Assembly (NCBI GenBank): GCA_965237485.1 | Contig: CBDEFQ010000001.1 | Location: 1-48,793, forward strand | Reading direction: 5' to 3' | Length of the DNA: 48,793 nucleotides | Source: JAAELZ01 sp965237485 | GTDB taxonomy: Bacteria; Pseudomonadota; Gammaproteobacteria; Arenicellales; Poriferihabitantaceae | Part shown: positions 1 to 8,124 of the stretch, one piece after another | Position numbering within the stretch: position 1 is the first letter of the stretch | Layout of the letters: the number at the start of each line of letters is the position of its first letter | Made by a program: the position numbers and the translations under genes | Notes under the pieces: model-generated | Told to the model about the DNA's origin: nothing | Databases searched by the model: none | The model's input: only the letters and a program-made list of their open reading frames with translations

Positions 1-83
1 GACCATTCATTGCGCAATACGTCTTGCTGTGAAACAGCGCGTTGACGCTGAATTAGGCAATATCACCTTGAAAGAGTACTAGT
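1..83 (-). repeat. MITE-2, partial copy (one end)
   Basis: Near-identical in reverse complement to 46590-46672, one arm of a complete 271-bp element. It ends at a CTAG tetranucleotide, as both ends of the full copy do. Only one arm lies inside the window; the rest lies before position 1. The arm can be read as a short open frame ending ELGNITLKEY and stop, which resembles the full copy's ELGNIILKEY. Confidence 0.75.
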
Positions 84-319
84 ATTAATTACACCAATTG
101 AGTTTATTTTGGAATTATTGCCAATTGAATGGCTGAAAAAGCTGTTGCGGTATCGCGGATATATTTGTTATTAGCCATTGGCCGCTATTCGAGTTTCGTC
201 TGCTAACTGGGTCTTGTATACTCAATAAAGCCATTAGCCAATTTTATTCAATTATTAATCGTGAAACGCGCCCAATTAGGACTAAGTTAAATCACTCTCC
301 TTATGGAAAATAAAGCTCG

Positions 320-598
320 ATGATAGATAATCAAAAATCTGGACCTCTACAACACGCAGCGAAAGAGTTTAGATCATTACATTTTAATAACGGATTATTC
401 GTTATGCCCTGCGCTTGGGATTCATTCAGCGCAATTATGTTTGAAAGACTTGGGTTTCGATGTATTGGCACGACGAGTGGTGGTGTGAACTGGGTGAGAG
501 GAAGAATGGACTATGTATATAGTATCCCAAAGGAAGAAATGTTAAGTGTTTATGGTGAGATTGCACAGGCAACTCAGTTACAGTCTTGTCCAACATGA
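320..598 (+). pseudogene. Isocitrate lyase/PEP mutase family protein, N-terminal fragment
   Basis: The 92-residue frame starts at ATG 320 and carries the beginning of the (beta/alpha)8 fold of the isocitrate lyase/phosphoenolpyruvate mutase superfamily (FVMPCAWDSFSA, then FRCIGTTSGGV). Family members run about 250-290 residues and use a DDxE-type metal site farther along, which is absent here. Similarity ends near position 577 (ATQL), after which a foreign tail QSCPT reaches a stop. The following DNA belongs to a different gene fragment, so a deletion or rearrangement removed roughly two thirds of the gene. It would be a cytoplasmic C-C bond lyase; the substrate cannot be inferred. Certainly non-functional as it stands. 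Confidence 0.7.
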
Positions 599-685
599 AA
601 TGATACTGAGCGAAGGGACTGATTCTAATCGGAAATGATACCGAACTAATCTAATTTCTGTTCATGATGGTGAATGAATACCATT

Positions 686-841
686 ATGAACGATAAAAAC
701 ATTGCTATAGATTTGAAGCCACAGCAATTGGCAAAAGTTATCATGTCCGGGTTGGAAGGCGCAATTTTAATGGATAGAGTTGACGGCGGTTTAGAGCGCC
801 TGCGCGCTCAAAAGAAACTCATTCGCAGTCTGGTGACTTAG
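686..841 (+). pseudogene. TetR family regulator, C-terminal fragment
   Basis: A 51-codon frame (ATG 686, another ATG at 674) ending TAG 839-841. It contains VIMSGLEGAILMDRVDGGLE, the kind of last helix seen in TetR ligand-binding/dimerisation domains (GLEGA...). The N-terminal helix-turn-helix is missing, so this is the debris of a repressor of usually 190-210 residues. It lies directly downstream of the truncated PEP-mutase-like gene, suggesting one deletion removed the end of one and the start of the other. No independent function expected. Confidence 0.5.
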
Positions 842-985
842 TTCGAGTCGCATTTCAATATATAACGTAGTGCGAACTGGATAAAGTTGCGATAACCATC
901 AGCTATTAAACGACGGAGTTTAAGGAGGCTGAGAGTTGACACTAGAAACCAATATCGGCAATTTTCAGGGTAGTTGCACATTTTC

Positions 986-2053
986 CTACGCAGCCAATAA
1001 TACTTCTTTTTGTGGGTTCAGCGCAACCGCACCACAAGGCCGCCAATTTCGGGTTTGGCCAGACCACCGATTAGGTTTTGCTGCTTTAGCTTCCTGATAA
1101 ACAACTTCTCGTTTTGCTAATAGGGCACTATCTTCACCGCGATAACGCTGGCCAGGTGTAACGTAGCGTATAGCACTGTGACGATGTTCTTCGTTATACC
1201 ATTGCATAAACTTACCCACCCATTGGCGGGCGGCCTCTAAGCTATCGAAGCCTTGAGAAGGCCACGCAGGGCAATACTTTACCGTTCTAAACATGGATTC
1301 AATATAAGCGTTGTCATTGCTTACTCTTGGCCTTGAGTAAGAGGGCTTTATTCCTAATGCTTCTAACTTCGCTCTCATTGTGAACGATTTCATTGGGCTG
1401 CCATTATCACTGTGTAAGACGGGCATGCCATCGCAGCTAGCCACTTTTAGAGCCGCCTGAGACATCAACTGCGCACCTAATTCACCGCTTTCAACAGGAT
1501 GTACTTCCCAGTGAACGCCATAGCGACTGTAAAGGTCTTCTACCATGTACAGGTAATAATGCTTGCCAATAGTACGCGTCGCCAAATAGGTGATATCCCA
1601 CATCCACACAGCATTAGGTTTTAGTGCTATATGAGTATCGGGTGTTCGGGACTGCTTTTGTTTGGCGCGGCCGCGGTGCTTCAATTGCCCATGCGCCTTG
1701 AGAACTCGATAAAAGCTAGACTCGCTGGCCACATAAATACCTTTGTCAGCCAACTGCGGTACTATTTGCGACGGCGGCAAATGATGGTATGCCGATTCAT
1801 TACATATCGATAAAATGTGTTGCTGCTCTTGCTCGCTTAGTTTATTGCCAGGGACTGGCTTTTCTACCAAAGGACGTTGATCACTGCGGATACTATCTTC
1901 TCCTTTTGGCTTCCAACGTCTAAGCGTAGACTCGGCAAGGCCAACCAACTCACAAGCACTTGAACGCTTTGAACCTGCGTCTACTGCTTCATTAACATCA
2001 TTGATTACTTTAATGCGCGTCTGAGTCGTAATCATACTTCCTCGTCCTCCCAA
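986..2053 (-). CDS. IS3-a copy 1 OrfB, DDE transposase
   Basis: The 355-residue frame read from a TTG, or about 349 from ATG 2035. It carries an IS3-type HTH_21 segment and an rve integrase core: first Asp in WMWDITYLATR, second in VLHSDNGSPM, Glu in NAYIESMFRTVKY. It is normally produced as an OrfAB fusion by -1 frameshifting from OrfA, cutting and joining IS ends. The reading frame is intact, but copy 1 has lost an A in the slippage run, so fusion production is doubtful. Confidence 0.9.
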   Translation of the reverse strand: MGGRGSMITTQTRIKVINDVNEAVDAGSKRSSACELVGLAESTLRRWKPKGEDSIRSDQRPLVEKPVPGNKLSEQEQQHILSICNESAYHHLPPSQIVPQLADKGIYVASESSFYRVLKAHGQLKHRGRAKQKQSRTPDTHIALKPNAVWMWDITYLATRTIGKHYYLYMVEDLYSRYGVHWEVHPVESGELGAQLMSQAALKVASCDGMPVLHSDNGSPMKSFTMRAKLEALGIKPSYSRPRVSNDNAYIESMFRTVKYCPAWPSQGFDSLEAARQWVGKFMQWYNEEHRHSAIRYVTPGQRYRGEDSALLAKREVVYQEAKAAKPNRWSGQTRNWRPCGAVALNPQKEVLLAA

Positions 2054-2522
2054 AGCGCCTGAAACTTTTTTGTAATACTAATAATGCGGCCGTTTCAGCC
2101 AAGGCTTTATCTTTGCGGCGCAGCTGGGTTTCTAGCTTCTTCTTGTCTTTTTTTAACGCACGTATTTCATCGCGCGCAACTTTAGGGCTAATGAGAGCCT
2201 CATCAACACCATTAATACAAGCTTCTCGCCATTGCGTTATTTGAGTAGGGTATAGGCCTTTCTCTCGGCAATACGCAGATAATTCTTGTTCATTCATCGC
2301 AGCAGTTTCAAGAACTACGGTGAACTTAGTTTGGCAATCCCACTGATTAGATGAATCACTATTAGGCATTAAAACTCCTGATCGTCTGGCTTTATTTCGC
2401 CAATCATACAAGGTTTGAACACTGATTCCTTCTTCTCTAGATATTTCTGCGAAGGACTGACTATTTGATGATAATAATTTAGATAAAACAGCTTCTCTTC
2501 GTTCTACGCTATATTTCGGCAT
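2010..2522 (-). pseudogene. IS3-a copy 1 OrfA, frameshifted
   Basis: Encodes the helix-turn-helix protein of the element, with two HTH-like segments (about residues 18-40 and 85-110) and a C-terminal basic coiled segment (EIRALKKDKKKLETQL). In the other copies OrfA is 163 residues and ends after LQKKFQALWEDEEV. Here one A is missing from the heptameric A-run, so the frame changes after LQK and runs to an alien tail of 170 residues in total. The same run is the likely -1 ribosomal slippage site that makes the OrfAB transposase, so copy 1 is probably inactive. Confidence 0.85.
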
Positions 2523-2582
2523 GAGTATTTCTCCGCCGCCCCTTGTGAATTAAAATGTGTGCAACTACCCTGACGTCTGGGG

Positions 2583-2875
2583 ATATCGACCCGTGATGGT
2601 GTCATGACCGTAAGAAACCAGGCTCTAACGTGAATATTGCCTATCTCAGTCCACGTAACTGTAAGGTTGAAAAACTATCAAATCCCCGTGACGTTTTTGG
2701 TACCTTTGCTCCGATAGATCCAGTATGTTGCTTTGAATCTTGCTGTCGCAGTTGTTTTTCACCAATTTACGTAATTATTCGCTTATAGGCAGTAACCATA
2801 TTTTGCTCATTGTGCCTTGCTGAGTCATAAAACAGCAGCGGCAGAGACATGTATCTTATTGATTGAGAACGCCCT
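2583..2875. other. Intergenic DNA between IS3-a and the AraC fragment
   Basis: Removing IS3-a joins 955 to 2587. A strong SD (AAGGAGG, 922-928) sits 7 nt before a TTG at 936, but the frame meets TGA at 2594-2596. Beyond the TGA the same frame stays open to TAG 2786-2788 and is cysteine-rich (VCCFESCCRSCF). I do not recognise it and treat it as unannotated. Confidence 0.3.
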
Positions 2876-3648
2876 CTAAACTAAAGGGAGCGACTTTTGC
2901 TTTCTATAAGCGATAGGTGCAATTCCAAATTGCTTTTTAAATACACGGCTGAATGCGGCCTCTGATTGATACCCGACTTTCTCAGCAATATCTATGACTG
3001 CTGCATTTGTGTCTTTTAGATTTTGTCGTGCTATTTGCATTCTCCATTGCGTCATATAGCCAAGCGGGGTGACTGAGAGCAGCTCTTTAAACCGATTAGC
3101 GAAAGAAGTGCGCGATAAACCCGCAATTTTAGCCAGTTCGGCAAGTGACCAAGGATGTTCGGGTGCTTGGTGAATCATTTTAATGGCCCTTGCTAGCTTT
3201 GGGTCAGCATAACCCGCTAAATCGCTACTGCGTGCAGTTTCGCTTTGCAAATATGCGCGCATGGCTTGGGCGTAAATTATTTCGGACATTTTCAGCGCGA
3301 TAAGATCACTGCAGATATTATCTCTACCCGCTTCAGAACCGATAACTTTTAGGGTGCTTTCCATCCAACTACCGGATTCCGCGCCATAATTTTGGATATG
3401 AATATATTCCGGCAAGGCATCGATAAGCGGGTGTTGAGCATCTTTATCAAATGCAAAATGTCCGCAAATTAACTGGGTCTCATGGTGTGAACCGAGCTCG
3501 CCATACACCAACGCACCTTGGCCGGTAAAACCAGACTGCTCTATAACAGTGTCTAGTAGGGTCGGCGGATTCTCGGTGGTTGGGTCACAATATAATGTGT
3601 GTGCAGATCCATGCGTAATGATTACTAAGTCGCCTTGCTCTAATCGAA
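2876..3648 (-). pseudogene. AraC family regulator, 5' end removed by IS256-a
   Basis: About 257 residues of an AraC/XylS regulator of the cupin_6 type. It has part of the N-terminal sensor domain (from RLEQGDLVIITHGSAHTL) and a complete C-terminal double HTH (LAELAKIAGLSRTSFANRF, then IDIAEKVGYQSEAAFSRVF). Relatives such as the gene at 42628-43614 have roughly 60-70 more residues in front. The apparent ATG and the residues MLRNL lie within the end of IS256-a, so the true coding boundary is 3648. The missing 5' part is not in the window. The DNA on the far side of the same IS belongs to a DUF4142 gene, so the element has recombined. Without a natural promoter or sensor start it is presumed dead. 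Confidence 0.85.
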
Positions 3649-3679
3649 GATTACGCAACATTTGGTATGGACTTTTTGT

Positions 3680-4392
3680 CTAGCAAGTTGACTCATTGTC
3701 GTTCCACACGATATATCGATGATTAGCATTAGCCCATTCGTCGTCAATTTCAATCAGAATGGCACTGACTAATCGTAACCAAGCCTCTCGGTTAGGAAAG
3801 ACTCTGACCAAGCGGGTTCGCCGCTTAAGTTCTTGTTGAACCGTCCGTTCAATGCGGTTGGAGGTTCGCATTTTCTTTTGGTGTCTATCTGGCAAGGCAA
3901 ACACATTTAACCCTTCAGGCACATTGTTTTCTAGCCACTGCGCCCAGTGAGCATGCTTTTCCTGGTACTGGCTCACAAGGACTTTTAGATTAACCTGAGC
4001 AGCTGCCATATTGGGTGCATTCCAAACACTACGCAGCTCACCACCAATGCGCTGCTTGATCTTGTGATTGGGGGCATGATGCATTGCATTCTGCGCCAGA
4101 TGAAACTGGCAACGCTGCCAAGGTATACCTGGGAACACTGCCTTTCTAGCGGCTTTTAAGCCACTGTGATCATCACTGACAATAAACTCAATACCATGTA
4201 TGCCCCGGTCAACCAAGCCTTTGAGGAACTCTCGCCAGTTAACCTCGGCTTCATTAAGTGCCATCGCCGTTCCTAATACGCAACGCCGTCCACAAGGCAA
4301 TACACCCACCGCACTCAACACCGCCATATCAATCACTTGGTGGCCCTCACGCACCTTTTCATAACGCGCATCAAGGATTAGGTAAGAGACTT
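3680..4392 (-). pseudogene. IS256-a copy 1 transposase, C-terminal part
   Basis: Mutator-type DDE transposase half, starting inside ...YLILDARYEKVREGH (first Asp). It continues through IVSDDHSGLKAA (second Asp), the C/H segment QRCQFHLAQNAMHH, and SNRIERTVQQELKRR (catalytic Glu). It is interrupted at 4392/4393 by IS21-a; the N-terminal half resumes at 9901. Residues are near-identical to copy 2. Confidence 0.9.
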
Positions 4393-4598
4393 TGTCAATC
4401 AGCGTTTAAAACTGGACACCTGTCAGCGAGTAAAACTGAACAATTAAATACAATGAGAGCGCAGCGTAACTCACGATTTTAGTTTGATATTTTCGAAGCA
4501 CTCATTTTTTGAGCTATATTTGCCCAGTTTCGCGTATTCGATCATCATTTAGTCACTATTTTATCAATTCGAGCACCTAAGCCATATTAAAGGCACAA

Positions 4599-5461
4599 CT
4601 ATCCAGCATAGTGCCAATCAGGCAAGCCATACAAGCTTAAGAACTTAGCACCTTTACGGATATTCGCTGCCATCGCCGCTAGGCCGTAAACAGTCTGGTT
4701 CTTCGCTAGCCCCATGAACCGAGTGCGAGCTAAACCATAATGCTGCTTGTAAGTCGCAAAGAGCCGTTCGCCACCTGCTCGCGTTACCGCAATAACTGCA
4801 TTACGGGTACGGTCTGCATCTGACAACGGATTACCTCGATAGCCCTTGCGTTGAACCTGATCATCAATTCCAAGTTGCTCCAGTTTATCTCGCGTCTCCT
4901 CAGAACTATACGCCGCATCAGCATATAGGGCAGTCTCATCGCCCAACAGCAATTCATCGCGCAGTTGGCTGTCATGAACATGCCCTGGCGTCACATTCTG
5001 GTGCTGAACAAACCCATCCTCATCAACTCCCGTATGCACTGAGTAGCCATAGGTAGACTTCTTTCGACCTCGGCTGTCATTTTTGACATGCCAGCTCGCT
5101 TCAGGGTCTCGCTTAGGCGTCCCGTCTTTGCCGTTACCATTTCCAGAACGAGCCGCTTCTATAGGTGTTGCATCTATAATGTTGATGCGCCCCCTGCTCA
5201 TAATAATGTTCTTCGCTTCAAGTTGACGATTGATCTCACCTAGCAAGCGATCCCACAGTTCGTGCTCCATTAACTGGTTACGAAAGCGCCCAAGGGTCGA
5301 AGCTTCAGGTACATCGCCGCCTAACTCAAAGCGGCAAAACTTACGAAACAATAAATCTCTAAATAAGCACTGTGCTAACTCCCTATCCGACAGTTCATAC
5401 CAAATTCCCAGCATCAAGCTGCGGAACAAACTAAGTAATGGATAACTAGGGCGGCCAGTAG
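4599..5461 (-). pseudogene. IS5-a copy 1 transposase, C-terminal part
   Basis: IS5-family DDE transposase from GRPSYPLLSLFRSLMLG onward. Catalytic residues are visible in IIDATPIEAARSG (Asp), ALYADAAYSSEE (Asp) and RAGGERLFATYKQ (Glu region); it ends LYGLPDWHYAG at 4599. IS3-a copy 2 interrupts the gene at 5461/5462, four residues before GRPSYP in the restored frame. The 47 residues that precede GRPSYP in the present open frame come from the IS3-a end and are spurious. Confidence 0.9.
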
Positions 5462-5491
5462 CGGCAATTTTCAGGGTAGTTGCACATTTTC

Positions 5492-6559
5492 CTACGCAGC
5501 CAATAATACTTCTTTTTGTGGGTTCAGCGCAACCGCACCACAAGGCCGCCAATTTCGGGTTTGGCCAGACCACCGATTAGGTTTTGCTGCTTTAGCTTCC
5601 TGATAAACAACTTCTCGTTTTGCTAATAGGGCACTATCTTCACCGCGATAACGCTGGCCAGGTGTAACGTAGCGTATAGCACTGTGACGATGTTCTTCGT
5701 TATACCATTGCATAAACTTACCCACCCATTGGCGGGCGGCCTCTAAGCTATCGAAGCCTTGAGAAGGCCACGCAGGGCAATACTTTACCGTTCTAAACAT
5801 GGATTCAATATAAGCGTTGTCATTGCTTACTCTTGGCCTTGAGTAAGAGGGCTTTATTCCTAATGCTTCTAACTTCGCTCTCATTGTGAACGATTTCATT
5901 GGGCTGCCATTATCACTGTGTAAGACGGGCATGCCATCGCAGCTAGCCACTTTTAGAGCCGCCTGAGACATCAACTGCGCACCTAATTCACCGCTTTCAA
6001 CAGGATGTACTTCCCAGTGAACGCCATAGCGACTGTAAAGGTCTTCTACCATGTACAGGTAATAATGCTTGCCAATAGTACGCGTCGCCAAATAGGTGAT
6101 ATCCCACATCCACACAGCATTAGGTTTTAGTGCTATATGAGTATCGGGTGTTCGGGACTGCTTTTGTTTGGCGCGGCCGCGGTGCTTCAATTGCCCATGC
6201 GCCTTGAGAACTCGATAAAAGCTAGACTCGCTGGCCACATAAATACCTTTGTCAGCCAACTGCGGTACTATTTGCGACGGCGGCAAATGATTGTATGCCG
6301 ATTCATTACATATCGATAAAATGTGTTGCTGCTCTTGCTCGCTTAGTTTATTGCCAGGTACTGGCTTTTCTACCAAAGGACGTTGATCACTGCGGATACT
6401 ATCTTCTCCTTTTGGCTTCCAACGTCTAAGCGTAGACTCGGCAAGGCCAACCAACTCACAAGCACTTGAACGCTTTGAACCTGCGTCTACTGCTTCATTA
6501 ACATCATTGATTACTTTAATGCGCGTCTGAGTCGTAATCATACTTCCTCGTCCTCCCAA
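5492..6559 (-). CDS. IS3-a copy 2 OrfB, DDE transposase
   Basis: Full-length integrase core with D (WDITYLATR), D (LHSDNGSPM) and E (AYIESMFRTVKY). It overlaps the orfA end in the -1 frame. orfA here keeps the seven-A run, so OrfAB can be made by slippage. It differs from copy 1 by single residues such as AYNHLPP for AYHHLPP. Looks functional. Confidence 0.92.
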   Translation of the reverse strand: MGGRGSMITTQTRIKVINDVNEAVDAGSKRSSACELVGLAESTLRRWKPKGEDSIRSDQRPLVEKPVPGNKLSEQEQQHILSICNESAYNHLPPSQIVPQLADKGIYVASESSFYRVLKAHGQLKHRGRAKQKQSRTPDTHIALKPNAVWMWDITYLATRTIGKHYYLYMVEDLYSRYGVHWEVHPVESGELGAQLMSQAALKVASCDGMPVLHSDNGSPMKSFTMRAKLEALGIKPSYSRPRVSNDNAYIESMFRTVKYCPAWPSQGFDSLEAARQWVGKFMQWYNEEHRHSAIRYVTPGQRYRGEDSALLAKREVVYQEAKAAKPNRWSGQTRNWRPCGAVALNPQKEVLLAA

Positions 6560-7029
6560 AGCGCCTGAAACTTTTTTTGTAATACTAATAATGCGGCCGT
6601 TTCAGCCAAGGCTTTATCTTTGCGGCGCAGCTGGGTTTCTAGCTTCTTCTTGTCTTTTTTTAACGCACGTATTTCATCGCGCGCAACTTTAGGGCTAATG
6701 AGAGCCTCATCAACACCATTAATACAAGCTTCTCGCCATTGCGTTATTTGAGTAGGGTATAGGCCTTTCTCTCGGCAATACGCAGATAATTCTTGTTCAT
6801 TCATCGCAGCAGTTTCAAGAACTACGGTGAACTTAGTTTGGCAATCCCACTGATTAGATGAATCACTATTAGGCATTAAAACTCCTGATCGTCTGGCTTT
6901 ATTTCGCCAATCATACAAGGTTTGAACACTGATTCCTTCTTCTCTAGATATTTCTGCGAAGGACTGACTATTTGATGATAATAATTTAGATAAAACAGCT
7001 TCTCTTCGTTCTACGCTATATTTCGGCAT
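6538..7029 (-). CDS. IS3-a copy 2 OrfA
   Basis: 163 residues from ATG 7029, with upstream GGCGGAGAAATACTC giving a GGAG-type SD. It has HTH segments for binding the terminal repeats and a Lys/Arg-rich coiled end. It stops at the TGA overlapping the ATG of orfB (GTATGA). Intact; the CAAAAAAAG slippage run lies some 40 nt before the stop. Confidence 0.92.
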   Translation of the reverse strand: MPKYSVERREAVLSKLLSSNSQSFAEISREEGISVQTLYDWRNKARRSGVLMPNSDSSNQWDCQTKFTVVLETAAMNEQELSAYCREKGLYPTQITQWREACINGVDEALISPKVARDEIRALKKDKKKLETQLRRKDKALAETAALLVLQKKFQALWEDEEV

Positions 7030-7089
7030 GAGTATTTCTCCGCCGCCCCTTGTGAATTAAAATGTGTGCAACTACCCTGACGTCTGGGG

Positions 7090-7253
7090 GTAGTGCCAGC
7101 ATAAATAGATGAAAGCAGTGTCTCTATTTCGCTCCAATCTAATAGCACTTCTGTATCATCAAGACTATGCAGAATTGGATGATCCAAATCTGATCTTGAT
7201 ACTAATAAATCTCGTTGGGTGGCGAATGGTTTTTGCATGCCTAATTTTAACAA
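7090..7253 (-). pseudogene. IS5-a copy 1 transposase, N-terminal part
   Basis: Starts MLKLGMQKPFATQRDLL at ATG 7253 and is cut by IS3-a copy 2 after the codons for SSIYAGTT. The intact arrangement is seen in IS5-a copy 2 (start at 24301). The four bases 7090-7093 are the second copy of the TSD. Confidence 0.9.
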
Positions 7254-7307
7254 ATTATGTAGATACTCGATGAGTTATGCTGCACTCTCACAATAATATT
7301 TCTTTAT

Positions 7308-7346
7308 CATCAACTCAAGTGAAGCGTAGCGAAACTTGAGTTGATG
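7308..7346. terminator. Perfect 13-bp hairpin at the IS21-a end
   Basis: CATCAACTCAAGT and ACTTGAGTTGATG are separated by 13 nt. It lies between the IS5-a insertion and the 3' end of istB, in the terminal region of IS21-a. There is no T-run, so it may be a barrier to transcription entering or leaving the element, not a classic terminator. Confidence 0.45.
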
Positions 7347-7370
7347 AATCAATCCTGCTTTCTTGCGATG

Positions 7371-8124
7371 TTATTTTTTAGTGACAGTCTTGAGCTTTGC
7401 TTTAGTGCTAGACTGCTTGAATCGATATGAGTCGTTACCCGTTTCAATAATTGAGCAATGATGAGTCACTCTGTCGAGCAAAGCCGTGGTCATTTTCTCG
7501 TCGCCAAATACCTGCACCCATTCACTGACATTAAGCTTGGTGGTAAACACGATGGAGGTTTTCTCGTATAGCTTGCTGATCAGGTGGAATAATAGTGCGC
7601 CACCCGATGCGGGGAAGGGTAAATATCCCAGCTCATCGAATATCACCGCATCTAACGGTTGCATAATTCGTGCTAGCCGCCCCTGCTTCTCATCCTGCTG
7701 TTCTTTGATCAGCAGATTAACCAGGTCCACCACATTGTAAAACCGAACCCGATGACCTGAATGAATGGCTTTAATGCCTAAGGCCGTAGCTATAATGGGT
7801 TTTGCCTGTTCCAGTGCCACCGACAAAGATGGGGTTATGGGTTCTGTCCATATAGTCAGCCTGAGACAAATCCTCGATGAGCGCGGGTTCAACTTCGCTC
7901 TGGGTAAAGTCAAATTGCTGTAAATCACGGTGATGAGGGAATTTAGCCACCTTCATTGGGTAGTTAAGCCGCCTCACTTCTCGGTCCGTTCGCTCGGCAT
8001 CCATCAATTTAATTAACCCAGATTGCAACGTTACTTTAGAACGAGGCGAATCTATCAACTCAGGTAAGCATGGTGCCATACCGTGTAGTTTAAGGGCTTT
8101 AAGATCATCAACAAGTTCAAGCAT
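7371..8124 (-). pseudogene. istB: IS21-a IstB, frameshifted helper ATPase
   Basis: AAA+ helper of IS21 transposition. It begins MLELVDDLKALKLHG at ATG 8124, overlapping the end of istA. Walker A GGTGTGKTH is present, then one extra base near 7812 shifts the frame. The downstream frame resumes as ATALGIKAIHSGHRVRF with Walker B VIFDELGYLP and runs to KTVTKK at 7371. IstB (about 250 residues) assembles on target DNA and stimulates IstA. The frameshift right after Walker A should abolish ATPase activity. Confidence 0.88.

Larger units (their letters stand above)
956..2582 (-). mobile_element. IS3-a copy 1 (IS3 family)
   Basis: Bounded by CGGCAATTTTCAGGGTAG on the left and CTACCCTGACGTCTGGGG on the right. 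The shared inner terminal repeat is TCAGGGTAGTTGCACA. ATAT is duplicated at 952-955 and 2583-2586, a 4-bp TSD. Length 1627, one base shorter than the three other copies (1628), because the A-run at the end of orfA has six instead of seven A. Transposition genes lie on the minus strand. Confidence 0.95.
5462..7089 (-). mobile_element. IS3-a copy 2
   Basis: 1628 bp with the same ends as copy 1. The TSD GTAG is at 5458-5461 and 7090-7093. The uninterrupted IS5-a copy at about 24137-24141 shows the single GTAG target, which proves both the boundary and the TSD. Confidence 0.97.
4455..7289 (-). mobile_element. IS5-a copy 1, split by IS3-a copy 2
   Basis: Terminal repeats GAGAGCGCAGCGTAACTC and (complement) GAGAGTGCAGCATAACTC. 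The 5-bp TSD ACAAT is at 4450-4454 and 7290-7294. Removing IS3-a copy 2 leaves 1203 bp, equal to the reassembled copy 2 (13894-14157 plus 23394-24337). It lies in the left end of IS21-a. Confidence 0.93.

Noticed and set aside
841..890. tRNA-like GTTCGAGTC motif
   Set aside because: No cloverleaf can be folded around it; it overlaps the end of the TetR fragment.
1631..1813. Repeated antisense frames inside IS copies (60-residue frame in IS3-a, 86-residue frame in IS5-b, 83-residue frame in IS1380-a, 71-residue frame in IS5-a)
   Set aside because: They recur only because the IS recur, lie opposite the transposase genes, and show no domain or start signal.
936..2788. Possible selenoprotein or readthrough gene: SD plus TTG 936, in-frame TGA at 2594, then a cysteine-rich open frame to 2788 after removing IS3-a
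   Set aside because: Only about 64 open codons after the TGA, which is not improbable by chance; no SECIS-like hairpin I could defend, no selenocysteine genes in view, and no family recognised.
3649..3661. ATG 3661 (MLRNL) as the start of the AraC gene
   Set aside because: These bases match the end of IS256-a copy 2 (AATGTTGCGTAATC), so the codons are IS sequence.
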